DNA from: Clostridium estertheticum subsp. estertheticum
GTDB lineage: Bacteria; Bacillota; Clostridia; Clostridiales; Clostridiaceae
Direction of reading: 5' to 3'
NCBI RefSeq assembly: GCF_001877035.1
Contig: NZ_CP015756.1
Location: 3,463,001 to 3,527,000, forward strand
Length of the DNA: 64,000 nucleotides
A program made the translations under genes and the position numbers. Every line of letters starts with the position of its first letter. The stretch's first letter is position 1. This document shows positions 34,895 to 43,488 of this stretch, piece after piece. Below the pieces are notes generated by a model. That model did no database searches. It was not told the origin of the DNA and worked only from the letters and a program-made list of their open reading frames with translations.

Positions 34895-35866
34895 TCATAC
34901 CGCAGGTCCATTAGCTAATTTCTTCATTTTATTTTTAGTCATCAATTTAAATGCATAGGAAACAATAAATGGACAAAGTATAGCGGATATTACACATGAA
35001 GCTGCAACTTGTGCTGTTGCTATTGTAGCAATAGCGACTAATGATGGATCTGCTCCTGCGATAATAGCTGGCGTTGCTACAGCATTTCCTGCTGTTGACC
35101 CTGTTGCGAGCCCTATTATAGGTTCCTCTTTAAATAATTTTAAGAGTACATAAGCTCCTATTCCAGTAAATGAAGCTATTATTCCGAGTAATATACCAGG
35201 ACCTCCAGCTTTTACTATAGTTTCAAGATTCATTCCTGCACCTAATGGGAAGGAGAAAAATGGAATTAATAATAATCCACTACTTCCAAGGAATTTTCTC
35301 ATATCAAGATCAATATTTCCTAAAATCATTCCTATTAATATCGGAACTAATACTGCTACAAGTGCCATGAAAGGAACTTGAGCAAGTCCTGATGCGCCTA
35401 ATGCAACTAATGTAAAAAACGGACCATCTTTTAAAGAAAGTAATGCGTAAGCGCCTACATCCGTTTCGTCCCCATACTGCGAAGCAAGCGATGCATATAA
35501 TCCGCCATTACAATTTGTTAATCCTGAAAGGATTGCAAGTGGTGATAAACCGAGTACTCCAGCAGGCCCAAAAACTTTCCCTACAAATATACCAATACCA
35601 GCACCTACTATAAATTTTCCTGATATTAAAATTGCACCCTTTTTTAATGCCTTTGGTGCCAAATTAAAATTAATTTGTGAACCAATTAAAAACATAAAAC
35701 AAGCTAAAATTGGTGTTGATGCAGCTTTACCGAATAATCCTGTTGTAAAACCGCCAATTTTTAAAAATTGCGGAAAAAATGTATTAACTAATACCCCTAA
35801 AAAAAGTGGGACAACCATCATACCACCTGGAATTTTATCAATTGTTCTCTTAATTGGAATTTGCAT
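34895..35866 (-). CDS. kdgT: 2-keto-3-deoxygluconate permease family transporter
   Basis: A 323-aa membrane transporter with about ten helices. It belongs to the KdgT family, recognisable from RTIDKIPGGMMVVPLFLGVL, GLTNCNGGLYASLASQYGDE and LATGSTAGNAVATPAIIAGA. KdgT of pectin degraders imports 2-keto-3-deoxygluconate with protons. Here it is 87 bp after malic enzyme and opposite a CitA/DcuS-type sensor, so a C4-dicarboxylate or other organic acid is a plausible substrate. No pectin genes are nearby. The ATG follows AGGAGG. Confidence 0.88.
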   Translation of the reverse strand: MQIPIKRTIDKIPGGMMVVPLFLGVLVNTFFPQFLKIGGFTTGLFGKAASTPILACFMFLIGSQINFNLAPKALKKGAILISGKFIVGAGIGIFVGKVFGPAGVLGLSPLAILSGLTNCNGGLYASLASQYGDETDVGAYALLSLKDGPFFTLVALGASGLAQVPFMALVAVLVPILIGMILGNIDLDMRKFLGSSGLLLIPFFSFPLGAGMNLETIVKAGGPGILLGIIASFTGIGAYVLLKLFKEEPIIGLATGSTAGNAVATPAIIAGADPSLVAIATIATAQVAASCVISAILCPFIVSYAFKLMTKNKMKKLANGPAV

Positions 35867-35953
35867 TTTTCAGCCTCCTATTTTTGTTATTTGGAGACCA
35901 TACCTTAATTTTCAGATATGCCTCCATTAACCTTACCGTTAAATTAACTTATT

Positions 35954-37126
35954 TTATATTCTTGCTACTCCTGTATCTCTTGCAGCTTTCGCAATTGCTT
36001 CTGCTACTTTTGTTGCTACTCCTTTGTCTAATGCACTTGGTATTACATTATTTTCGTTTAAATCTTCATCTTTTATATAATTTGCAATAGCATACGCTGC
36101 TGCAAGCTTCATTTCTTCGTTTATTTCTTTTGCTCTCACATCTAAAGCACCTCTGAATAGCCCTGGAAAAACGAGTACATTATTTACTTGATTTGGGTAA
36201 TCAGAACGTCCTGAACCTGCCACCCTTGCGCCTGCTTTTTTAGCTTCATCTGGCATTATCTCAGGTGTTGGGTTTGCCATTCCAAAAACTATAGAATCTT
36301 TATTCATAGACTTAACCATATCAGCTGTAACAATTCCTGGAGCTGAAACTCCTATAAATACATCTGCCCCTACTAAAGCATCACTTAAACTTCCTTTTAT
36401 ATTTTCCGGATTAGTTATTTCTGTAAGAGCCGTTTTTGCATCATCAATTTTCTCCATTCCTCTATAAAGTATTCCTACTTTGTCACAAGCAATTAGATTT
36501 TTAATTCCAGACCTTAGTAAAAGTTTTGATATTGCTGTTCCTGCAGACCCTGCACCGTTTACAACAACCTTTAAATCGCATAATTTCTTTCCTACTACTT
36601 TAGTCGCATTAATGAGTCCTGCAAGAACTACAATAGCTGTTCCATGTTGATCATCGTGAAATACTGGTATATCCAATATTTTTTTAAGTTTGTCTTCTAC
36701 CTCAAAACATCTTGGAGCACTAATATCCTCTAAGTTTATCCCACCAAATCCTGGGGAAATAAGTTGAATAGTACGGACAATTTCATCTACGTCCTTTGTA
36801 TCTAAGCAAATTGGAAAAGCATCAACATTTGCAAATTCTTTAAATAGTATTGCCTTACCTTCCATAACTGGAAGTCCTGCTTTTGGTCCTATGTCCCCAA
36901 GCCCTAAAATGGCAGTACCATCTGTAATAACTGCAACCATATTTCCTTTAGCTGTATATTTGTATACGTTTTCTTCATTCTCATGAATCCTTCTACAAGG
37001 TTCAGCAACTCCAGGTGTATATGCAAGTCCTAAATCTTCTTTTGTTTCTATTTTTACCTTTGATTTTATTTCAAGTTTACCTGTGTATTTTTCATGCATT
37101 TTTAGACTTTCTTCAAAATAATTCAT
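35954..37126 (-). CDS. NAD-dependent malic enzyme
   Basis: A 390-aa malic enzyme converting malate and NAD(P)+ to pyruvate, CO2 and NAD(P)H. It shows the active-site regions DLGLAYTPGVAEPCRRIHEN and KEFANVDAFPICLDT, the metal site FHDDQHGTAIVVLAG, and a Rossmann motif VVNGAGSAGTAISKLLL. Length and motifs match the short bacterial malic enzymes. It precedes kdgT in the same orientation and is divergent from the CitA/DcuS-like sensor, suggesting control by organic acids. The ATG follows AGAGGAGAG. Confidence 0.95.
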   Translation of the reverse strand: MNYFEESLKMHEKYTGKLEIKSKVKIETKEDLGLAYTPGVAEPCRRIHENEENVYKYTAKGNMVAVITDGTAILGLGDIGPKAGLPVMEGKAILFKEFANVDAFPICLDTKDVDEIVRTIQLISPGFGGINLEDISAPRCFEVEDKLKKILDIPVFHDDQHGTAIVVLAGLINATKVVGKKLCDLKVVVNGAGSAGTAISKLLLRSGIKNLIACDKVGILYRGMEKIDDAKTALTEITNPENIKGSLSDALVGADVFIGVSAPGIVTADMVKSMNKDSIVFGMANPTPEIMPDEAKKAGARVAGSGRSDYPNQVNNVLVFPGLFRGALDVRAKEINEEMKLAAAYAIANYIKDEDLNENNVIPSALDKGVATKVAEAIAKAARDTGVARI

Positions 37127-37245
37127 TTAATATCTCTCCTCTTCGTTATATTATTTATACGTTTTCATGATTAATATTTACGTTTTATTTGTTGATATCA
37201 TCATAACAACAAATTCAATATAATTAAATATTTAGAAAGTTTAAA

Positions 37246-37275
37246 ATTCTTTGTGGTCATTAAAAAATCTTTGTA
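37246..37275. promoter_or_regulatory. Direct repeats between malic enzyme and sensor kinase genes
   Basis: ATTCTTTGTG at 37246 and AATCTTTGTA at 37266 are 20 bp apart, two helical turns, in the divergent intergenic region. They could be the binding site of the adjacent CitB/DctR-type response regulator. Confidence 0.4.
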
Positions 37276-37362
37276 TTATTTTTAACAATATATTATTCAA
37301 AACTAGATATGTTATAATTTTTGTAAACGTATCCTATAAAAAAGATATAAGAGGAGCTAAAT

Positions 37363-38943
37363 ATGAAATTAAAAACAAAAATCACTACTACAGTAATCGG
37401 AATTTTACTCCTGACTATTGGAAGTATATCTATCCTTTCCTTTAATCAGATGAAAATAGTGCTTAAAGACCAATTTGGACGTAACCTTTTAAATATTGCA
37501 AATTCCGTCTCAATGAGTTATCTTGTTAAAAATTATTTAACAGAAAAAAATCAAATTGATGATGAAAGCTTAAATAATCAGATAGAGGCCATAAGAATTA
37601 AAACTAAGGTAGAATTTATTGTAGTAATGGATATGAAAGGAATAAGATATTCACACCCTACTAAGTCTAAAATAGGTAAGAATTTTGAAGGTGGAGATGA
37701 AAAACGTGTTCTCACAACTGGAGAAGAATATGTATCTGAGGCAAATGGAAGCCTTGGACCCTCTCTTAGAGTATTTACACCTATAATAAAAGACGGGAAA
37801 CAAATTGGAGCAGTGGCTATAGGTAGCCCAATTGCTGAGGTTTATAATGAGATTTATTTAAAGATAGATAGCTTTATACCTTTTATAATACTCGGATTAA
37901 TTTTAGGGGTTATTGCTGCAACTCTCTTATCTTCCAATATTAAAAAAGCAATTTTCGGTTTAGAACCAGAAGAAATAGCATTGATACTTAAAGAAAAGGA
38001 AGCTGTTATTGAAAGTGTTACGGAAGGAATTATAGCTGTGGATAAAAAAGGTAGAGTCACCTTATTTAATAGAGCTGCGGGAGAAATCCTTGGACTAACA
38101 TCTGAAGACATAGGCTGCCCCATAACAAATCTTTCTTATGAACATAAAGTTTCTGAAGTACTGAAACTTGGAAAGTATTTTGAAAATATAGAAATGAAAA
38201 TTAGACCAGGTTTAACGATTTTTTGCAAATATAATCCACTTAAAAATGATAAAGGTGAAGTAATTGGACTTGTAATGAATTTTAGAGATTTAACAGAAGT
38301 TAAAAAAATGGCAGAAGAGCTCACCGGAATAAAAAAAATGACTTGCTCCCTTAGAGCACAAAATCATGAATTTATGAATAAACTCCATGCTATATCTGGC
38401 ATGATACAATTAGGTGAATACACAGATGCTGTGAAATTCATATCAACGGTTTCTAAAACTCGAAAAGATATTAGCAGTATTCTGCAAGGTCAAATCAAAA
38501 ACGTATATATTGCGGCATTGTTACTCTCAAAATATAATAAAGCAGAGGAAGCTAGGATAATATTTGAAATTGATTCAAGTTGTAAGTTAGATGAACTACC
38601 TCAGTATATGAGAGAAGACGAATTAGGATCTGTTATTGGAAATTTGATAGAAAATTCTCTTGACGCAGTAAGTACAAATGGAAATGGTTTTGTTCACTTT
38701 AAAATTTTCAAATTAAAAAACGAGTTGAAAATTCAAGTTAATGACAATGGACCAGGTATAGCTACTGAAATGAAAGATAAGATATACGAAATTGGAACTA
38801 CTACTAAAACAGGTCAGCGTGGAGTAGGTATGTATATTGTTAAAAAAATCATTGATGAGGCTAGAGGCACAATTGAATTTAGCGTAAATAACGGAACATG
38901 GTGGGATATAAGTATTCCACTGGAAAGGAGCATAAGGCAATGA
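37363..38943 (+). CDS. CitA/DcuS-type sensor histidine kinase
   Basis: A 526-aa membrane sensor. Two membrane helices (residues 7-27 and 172-190) flank an extracytoplasmic PDC/Cache domain (YSHPTKSKIGKNFEGGDEKR and SLGPSLRVFTPII) of the type that binds citrate or C4-dicarboxylates. A PAS domain follows (GIIAVDKKGRVTLFNRAAGE), then the SPOB-like H-box RAQNHEFMNKLHAISGMIQL with the phosphorylated His, and the ATPase domain (NLIENSLDAVS, NDNGPGI, GQRGVGMYIVKK). It overlaps its response regulator by 4 bp. It likely controls the divergent malic enzyme and permease. Confidence 0.93.
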   Translation: MKLKTKITTTVIGILLLTIGSISILSFNQMKIVLKDQFGRNLLNIANSVSMSYLVKNYLTEKNQIDDESLNNQIEAIRIKTKVEFIVVMDMKGIRYSHPTKSKIGKNFEGGDEKRVLTTGEEYVSEANGSLGPSLRVFTPIIKDGKQIGAVAIGSPIAEVYNEIYLKIDSFIPFIILGLILGVIAATLLSSNIKKAIFGLEPEEIALILKEKEAVIESVTEGIIAVDKKGRVTLFNRAAGEILGLTSEDIGCPITNLSYEHKVSEVLKLGKYFENIEMKIRPGLTIFCKYNPLKNDKGEVIGLVMNFRDLTEVKKMAEELTGIKKMTCSLRAQNHEFMNKLHAISGMIQLGEYTDAVKFISTVSKTRKDISSILQGQIKNVYIAALLLSKYNKAEEARIIFEIDSSCKLDELPQYMREDELGSVIGNLIENSLDAVSTNGNGFVHFKIFKLKNELKIQVNDNGPGIATEMKDKIYEIGTTTKTGQRGVGMYIVKKIIDEARGTIEFSVNNGTWWDISIPLERSIRQ

Positions 38944-39635
38944 TTAAAGTTATGATTATTGAAGATGACCCAATGGTACGAGATATTAATACTAAATTTT
39001 TAAACCGTGTCGAGGGCTTTCAATTAATTAAAGCCACTAGTAATCTTACGGATGCACAGGGTTTTATAAAAAAACATAAACTAGATTTAGTTTTACTTGA
39101 TATTTATCTTCCTAATGAAAATGGAATAGATTTTCTAAAGTGGCTTCGAACTGAAGAAATTGAAGTTGAGGTTATTTTAATTACTGCTGATAAAACAACA
39201 GATCGAATTCAGGAATCTTTTCGATATGGAGCTCGAGATTATTTAATTAAACCCTTCACTTTAGAGAGATTTAAAGAATCACTCCTTAAATTTAAAGATA
39301 GATATTATCATCTTCAAAAGGAAAATATAATTGAGCAAAGTGAATTGGATAAATATATTATAAGCAATCGAGATTTAGCTGTTGCAGAAAATAATAATTC
39401 TGATTTAACTAAGGGGCTAAATAGATATACTTATGATACAATCTGGCAACAAGTGCAGCAAATAGGAGATAATTACACCTCGCCAGAAGAGCTAGGTGAA
39501 ATACTCGGAATTGCAAGGGTCACATGCAGAAAGTATTTAGAATATATGAATAAAGAAGGAAAAATTGATATGTTAATTGAATATGGTAAAATTGGAAGGC
39601 CACAGCACAAATATAAGGTAAATCATAGTATTTAA
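38940..39635 (+). CDS. CitB/DctR-type response regulator
   Basis: A 231-aa response regulator. Its receiver domain has VMIIEDDPMVRDINTKF and the phosphorylated Asp in LVLLDIYLPNENG, and the Lys in DYLIKPFTLE. The C-terminal output is a winged or simple HTH of the CitB/DctR group with SPEELGEILGIARVTCRKYL. I use the ATG at 38940, after AAGGAG and overlapping the kinase stop (ATGA). It ends with IGRPQHKYKVNHSI, a tail that is duplicated as a fragment at 41372. A strong terminator follows. Confidence 0.93.
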   Translation: MIKVMIIEDDPMVRDINTKFLNRVEGFQLIKATSNLTDAQGFIKKHKLDLVLLDIYLPNENGIDFLKWLRTEEIEVEVILITADKTTDRIQESFRYGARDYLIKPFTLERFKESLLKFKDRYYHLQKENIIEQSELDKYIISNRDLAVAENNNSDLTKGLNRYTYDTIWQQVQQIGDNYTSPEELGEILGIARVTCRKYLEYMNKEGKIDMLIEYGKIGRPQHKYKVNHSI

Positions 39636-39681
39636 AAAATAGTGACACTTCTTAAGATTAAGAAATGTCACTATTTTTTAA
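39636..39681. terminator. Bidirectional terminator
   Basis: AAAAATAGTGACACTTCTTA pairs with TAAGAAATGTCACTATTTTT around AGAT, with one mismatch. It serves the response regulator and the convergent ABC permease. Confidence 0.9.
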
Positions 39682-39687
39682 ATATGT

Positions 39688-39735
39688 TCGCCCCTGGGTC
39701 ACTTATACGAAGCTTTCGACAAGTGACAGTCACCT
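39688..39735 (+). repeat. GC-rich interspersed repeat, shortened copy 3
   Basis: The sequence from CCCTGGGTCACTTATACG to CGACAAGTGACAGTCACC matches the two ends of the 87-bp element at 23936 and lacks its middle part. GTCACTT pairs with AAGTGAC to form a clean hairpin. It separates the terminator from the ABC permease copy 1. Confidence 0.65.
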
Positions 39736-39738
39736 TTT

Positions 39739-40494
39739 TTAAAGGTCTAATTTCTTATCTATTAGATAAGATGTGCTCATAAACAATCCTATAAACACAA
39801 TAATATCAAATATGGCACCAGCTATATTAATATTATACACTCCAGTTGAAGATGTAAAATCAGAATTCAACTGAAGACCAAGATTATTTATCGAAAAATC
39901 ACTCAAATTCAAGTTTTGAGGTAATAAATTTGTAATTTTAGTAGATAACCAAATTATTACTATAGATAAGATTATAAAAATCACAAAAGAACCTATTTTG
40001 CCTAATTTTTTACCCTTTAAGGCTATTTTTCCAATAACCATGCAAAAGTATATAATAGTTAAAAAGTAAATAATGGCCCATATATAATTAACTATACTAT
40101 ATAATATTAGACCAGGCTTAAGCTCCCCCAAGAAACTAAAATCTATCTTGTCTGTTACTGTCAAATAAGACATTAAAAAAGATACAACAACAATAATCGA
40201 TATTTGAATTAGTGCAGTTATAAGCCTTGATGTTATTATCGATTTTCCAGACTGTGGTAGTGTAAATAACAAGTAGCCCGAGTCTCCATACAAATATTTA
40301 CTCATTATTTTTAATGAAGATATAAATATGACTATTATTGTAGCAATAATTAAGCAACCAGATAATCCAATAACTATATCACCCCATGAACTTTTCTTTG
40401 CCATAAGAAGCAAGTTAGCAATTATCACAACTATGCAGCTTCCAATTATGGTTAAAAAATTTGCTCTCAATTCATATTTTACAAGTTTAAACAT
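39739..40494 (-). CDS. ABC-2 type permease, copy 1
   Basis: A 251-aa membrane protein with six predicted helices. It starts MFKLVKYELRANFLTIIGSC and contains YLYGDSGYLLFTLPQSGKSI, the conserved amphipathic region of bacitracin/YtrC-like ABC-2 permeases. The C-terminus DIIVFIGLFMSTSYLIDKKL is a helix. It is very similar to copy 2 at 41563, with more differences than the ATPase pair. Its start overlaps the ATPase stop by one base (TAATG). It belongs to a GntR-regulated operon that was tandemly duplicated. Confidence 0.88.
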   Translation of the reverse strand: MFKLVKYELRANFLTIIGSCIVVIIANLLLMAKKSSWGDIVIGLSGCLIIATIIVIFISSLKIMSKYLYGDSGYLLFTLPQSGKSIITSRLITALIQISIIVVVSFLMSYLTVTDKIDFSFLGELKPGLILYSIVNYIWAIIYFLTIIYFCMVIGKIALKGKKLGKIGSFVIFIILSIVIIWLSTKITNLLPQNLNLSDFSINNLGLQLNSDFTSSTGVYNINIAGAIFDIIVFIGLFMSTSYLIDKKLDL

Positions 40495-41213
40495 TACTGA
40501 AATACCTCCCTATATAATTCATCGATTGACTTTTTCCTACTGGTTCGTAATTCCTCTGCATTACCCTCAAGCACTATCTCTCCCTCAGATATAAATGCTA
40601 CATCATCAAAAATTCGTTCTATATCATTTACAAGGTGAGTCGTAATTATCATGGAACTATCTTTACTAAAGTTATTAACTATAGCATTAAGTATCTTTTC
40701 TCTAGCAGTGGGATCTACACCACCAAGCGGTTCATCAAGTATATAAAGCTTAGCTTTTCTTGATAACACCAATGAAAGCTTTAACTTTTCTTTCATTCCC
40801 TTTGATAAACTCTTTACAGTATCGTTCTTATCAAGATTCATAAAGACCAATAATTCCTCTGCTTTTATCTCATCAAAATCAGAATAAAAGTCCTTGAAAT
40901 ATTTCACTGCATCCTTTACTTTCATCCACTTTAGAAGATATTCATTATCAGGCAAATATGAAACTACCGACTTTGTATGGACACCAGGTATATGCCCATC
41001 TATTAAAATTTCTCCTTTAGATTGATGTAGTATGCCCGCTGCAATTTTTAAGAACGTAGTTTTACCACTACCATTGGGTCCAAGAAGTCCTACAATTTTC
41101 CCAAGCGGTATATTTAGGTTTACCCCACGTAATGCCTTTTTATTTAGATATGATTTGCGTATTTCTTTTGCCTCTAATATATTATCCATTTTGTCATTAA
41201 ATTCTGTAACCAT
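40494..41213 (-). CDS. ABC transporter ATPase, copy 1, with a GntR-derived N-terminus
   Basis: A 239-aa ATPase. Walker A is GPNGSGKTT, the signature LSKGMKEKLKL, Walker B LYILDEPLGGVDP and H-loop TTHLVND. From residue 9 it is identical to copy 2 except for five substitutions in 231 residues. Its first eight residues, MVTEFNDK, are the N-terminus of the GntR gene of copy 2, joined in frame to MDNILEAK after the GntR gene was deleted. The start ATG 41213 retains the GntR ribosome site (AAAAGGAG). Translation could also start at the native ATG (41189). Confidence 0.9.
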   Translation of the reverse strand: MVTEFNDKMDNILEAKEIRKSYLNKKALRGVNLNIPLGKIVGLLGPNGSGKTTFLKIAAGILHQSKGEILIDGHIPGVHTKSVVSYLPDNEYLLKWMKVKDAVKYFKDFYSDFDEIKAEELLVFMNLDKNDTVKSLSKGMKEKLKLSLVLSRKAKLYILDEPLGGVDPTAREKILNAIVNNFSKDSSMIITTHLVNDIERIFDDVAFISEGEIVLEGNAEELRTSRKKSIDELYREVFQ

Positions 41214-41263
41214 TGTTCCATCTCCTTTTAGACATATAATTGATCCTCTAGTGAACCGTATCA

Positions 41264-41292
41264 ATAGTACACTAGAACGTTAGTAGTGTCAA
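41264..41292 (-). promoter_or_regulatory. Promoter of ABC operon copy 1
   Basis: On the minus strand TTGACA (41287-41292) and TACTAT (41264-41269) are 17 bp apart. The -10 region sits within CTAGTG...CACTAG, an inverted repeat also present upstream of copy 2, which is the likely GntR operator. Confidence 0.8.
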
Positions 41293-41371
41293 CTTAAAAT
41301 TAATATTATATATATTTATTAAAGCTACTTGTTAGAACTTAATAAATTTAGTCTGAATAATAGAAGATTGT

Positions 41372-41419
41372 AAAATCGGAAGGCCACAGCACAAGTATAA
41401 GATCAATCGTATTATTTAA
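41372..41419 (+). pseudogene. Duplicated C-terminal fragment of the response regulator gene
   Basis: The plus strand reads KIGRPQHKYKINRII and a stop, nearly the same as the response regulator tail KIGRPQHKYKVNHSI (ending at 39635). The rest of that gene is absent. It marks the left end of the duplication that made the second ABC operon. Confidence 0.9.
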
Positions 41420-41481
41420 AAGATATAACAACTTTTCTTCCAATTATTATGGCCCTTATTTCACCAAAGTTTTTCACATAA

Positions 41482-41523
41482 AAAATAATAACGCTCCCCC
41501 AAAATCGGAAGCGTTACTATTTA
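41482..41523 (-). terminator. Terminator of ABC operon copy 2
   Basis: On the minus strand AATAGTAACGCTTCC pairs with GGGAGCGTTATTATT around a short loop (one mismatch), followed by TTTTT. Confidence 0.8.
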
Positions 41524-41562
41524 TTAATCTCTTTAATAAATGAGATTATAATCTAAATAATT

Positions 41563-42321
41563 CTATGAAAGATCTAATTTCTTATCTATTAGATAAGAGG
41601 TGCCCATAAATAATCCAATAAAAACAATAATATCAAATATAGCACCAGCTAAATTAATATTAAAAGCTGACTCTGATGCTGTAGTACCAAAATTCAATAC
41701 ATTAGTCGTATTTATAGAAAAATCACTAAAATTCAAATTTTGAGGTAATAAATTTGTAATTTTACTAGATAACCAACCTATCACTATAGATAAAATTATA
41801 AAAATTACAAAGGAACCTATTTTGCCTATTTTTTTACCCTTTAAGGCTATTTTTCCGATAACCATACAAAAGTATATAATAGTTAAAAAGTAAATGATAC
41901 CCCCTACATAATTAATTATACTATATAATATTAGACCAGGCTTAATATCTGCCAAAAAACTAAAGTCTATCTTGTCTGTTAGCGTCAAATAAGACATAAA
42001 AAAAGATACAGCAACAATAATTGATATTTGAATTAGTGAAGCTAACAGCCTTGATGTTATTATTGACATGCCAGACTGTGGTAGTGTAAATAACAAGTAA
42101 CCCGAGTCATTATGCAAATATTTACTCATTATTTTTAATGAAGCTATAAATATTACTATTACGGATCCAATAATTAAGCACCCAGATAATGCAAGTATAG
42201 CGGTACTACTCCAAGTCCCCTTTTGGGTCATAAGAAGGAGGCTAGCAACTATAACTGTTATACAAATACCAATTATAGTCAGAAAATTTGCTCTTAATTC
42301 ATATTTTACAAGTTTAAACAT
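41563..42321 (-). CDS. ABC-2 type permease, copy 2
   Basis: A 252-aa membrane protein with six helices, paralogous to the copy-1 permease at 39739. It starts MFKLVKYELRANFLTIIGIC and has YLHNDSGYLLFTLPQSGMSI. Differences cluster in helix 3 and the C-terminal loop (FSINTTNVLNFGTTASESAF). It overlaps its ATPase by one base and should form the membrane half of a GntR-regulated exporter. This copy has the complete operon and is the likely ancestral one. Confidence 0.88.
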   Translation of the reverse strand: MFKLVKYELRANFLTIIGICITVIVASLLLMTQKGTWSSTAILALSGCLIIGSVIVIFIASLKIMSKYLHNDSGYLLFTLPQSGMSIITSRLLASLIQISIIVAVSFFMSYLTLTDKIDFSFLADIKPGLILYSIINYVGGIIYFLTIIYFCMVIGKIALKGKKIGKIGSFVIFIILSIVIGWLSSKITNLLPQNLNFSDFSINTTNVLNFGTTASESAFNINLAGAIFDIIVFIGLFMGTSYLIDKKLDLS

Positions 42322-43016
42322 TACTGAAATACCTCCCTATATAATTCATCGATTGACTTTTTCTTACTGGTTCGTAATTCCTCTGCATTGCCCTCAAGCA
42401 CTATCTCTCCCTCAGATATAAATGCTACGTCATCGAAAATGCGTTCTATATCATTTACAAGATGAGTCGTAATTATCATGGAACTCTCTTTACTAAAGTT
42501 ATTAACTATAGCATTAAGTATCTTTTCTCTAGCAGTAGGATCTACACCACCAAGTGGTTCATCAAGTATATAAAGCTTAGCTTTTCTTGACAATACTAAT
42601 GAAAGCTTTAACTTTTCCTTCATTCCCTTTGATAAACTCTTTACAGCATCGTTTTTATCAAGATTCATAAAGACCAATAATTCCTCTGCTTTTATCTCAT
42701 CAAAATCAGAATAAAAGTCCTTGAAATATTTCACTGCATCATTTACTTTCATCCACTTTAGAAGATACTCATTATCAGGCAAATATGAAACTACCGACTT
42801 TGTATGGACACCAGGTTTATGCCCATCTATTAAAATTTCTCCTTTAGATTGATGTAGTATGCCCGCTGCAATTTTTAAGAACGTAGTTTTACCACTACCA
42901 TTGGGTCCAAGAAGTCCTACAATTTTTCCAAGCGGTATATTTAGGTTTACCCCACGTAATGCCTTTTTATTTAGATATGATTTACGTATTTCTTTTGCCT
43001 CTAATATATTATCCAT
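42321..43016 (-). CDS. ABC transporter ATPase, copy 2
   Basis: A 231-aa ATPase with Walker A GPNGSGKTT, signature LSKGMKEKLKL and Walker B LYILDEPLGGVDP. It starts at ATG 43016, just after the GntR stop (1-bp gap, TAAATG). It is the ATPase of the YtrB/BcrA group that pairs with ABC-2 permeases, often for export of cell-wall-active peptides. It is 5 residues different from copy 1 over its length. The complete operon is GntR-ATPase-permease. Confidence 0.93.
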   Translation of the reverse strand: MDNILEAKEIRKSYLNKKALRGVNLNIPLGKIVGLLGPNGSGKTTFLKIAAGILHQSKGEILIDGHKPGVHTKSVVSYLPDNEYLLKWMKVNDAVKYFKDFYSDFDEIKAEELLVFMNLDKNDAVKSLSKGMKEKLKLSLVLSRKAKLYILDEPLGGVDPTAREKILNAIVNNFSKESSMIITTHLVNDIERIFDDVAFISEGEIVLEGNAEELRTSKKKSIDELYREVFQ

Positions 43017-43017
43017 T

Positions 43018-43386
43018 TTATTTTACCTCCATAGTTTCTTCGGAAACAGATTTAATTATTTCATTGTCATTAAAACCTAGGTTTCTCATTCTAAGTATAA
43101 AAGAATCAATAACTTCCTTTGCCATTTCTCTTTTTAAATCATCTACCATATTTTCACTCTCAACCACAAATGTCCCTGTGCCTCTTTGGGTATAAACAAT
43201 TCCAAGTCTTTCAAGTTCTTGGTAAGATCTCTGAAGAGTATTGGGATTGACATTAAGGTTCGTTGCCATTTCTCTTACTGACGGTAATTTGTCATTTGAT
43301 TTTAGTTTTCCTATAACTATATCCATTTTTATAATGTCCATAATTTGTAGGTATATAGGCGACTTGTCATTAAATTCTGTAACCAT
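43018..43386 (-). CDS. GntR-family regulator (YtrA subfamily)
   Basis: A 122-aa GntR regulator with the winged HTH (YLQIMDIIKMDIVIGKLKSN then KLPSVREMATNLNVNPNTLQ) and the short YtrA-type C-terminal helix pair that forms a dimer. The missing effector domain is typical of YtrA. It heads the operon with the ABC pair and should bind the inverted repeat at its own promoter. The ATG follows AAAGGAGAT. A deletion removed this gene from copy 1, leaving only its first eight codons. Confidence 0.93.
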   Translation of the reverse strand: MVTEFNDKSPIYLQIMDIIKMDIVIGKLKSNDKLPSVREMATNLNVNPNTLQRSYQELERLGIVYTQRGTGTFVVESENMVDDLKREMAKEVIDSFILRMRNLGFNDNEIIKSVSEETMEVK

Positions 43387-43404
43387 TTTTTATCTCCTTT
43401 CGCC

Positions 43405-43463
43405 ATGTTGCTAACGTTCTAGTGAACTATGTTAATAGTACACCAGAACTATAGCAATGTCAA
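43405..43463 (-). promoter_or_regulatory. Promoter and operator of GntR-ABC operon copy 2
   Basis: On the minus strand TTGACA (43458-43463) and TACTAT (43435-43440) are 17 bp apart, as in copy 1. The -10 region is flanked by GTTCTGGTG and CACTAGAAC, an imperfect inverted repeat that is the likely GntR operator. Confidence 0.8.
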
Positions 43464-43488
43464 CCTGGAAATTAATTATAAATATTTG

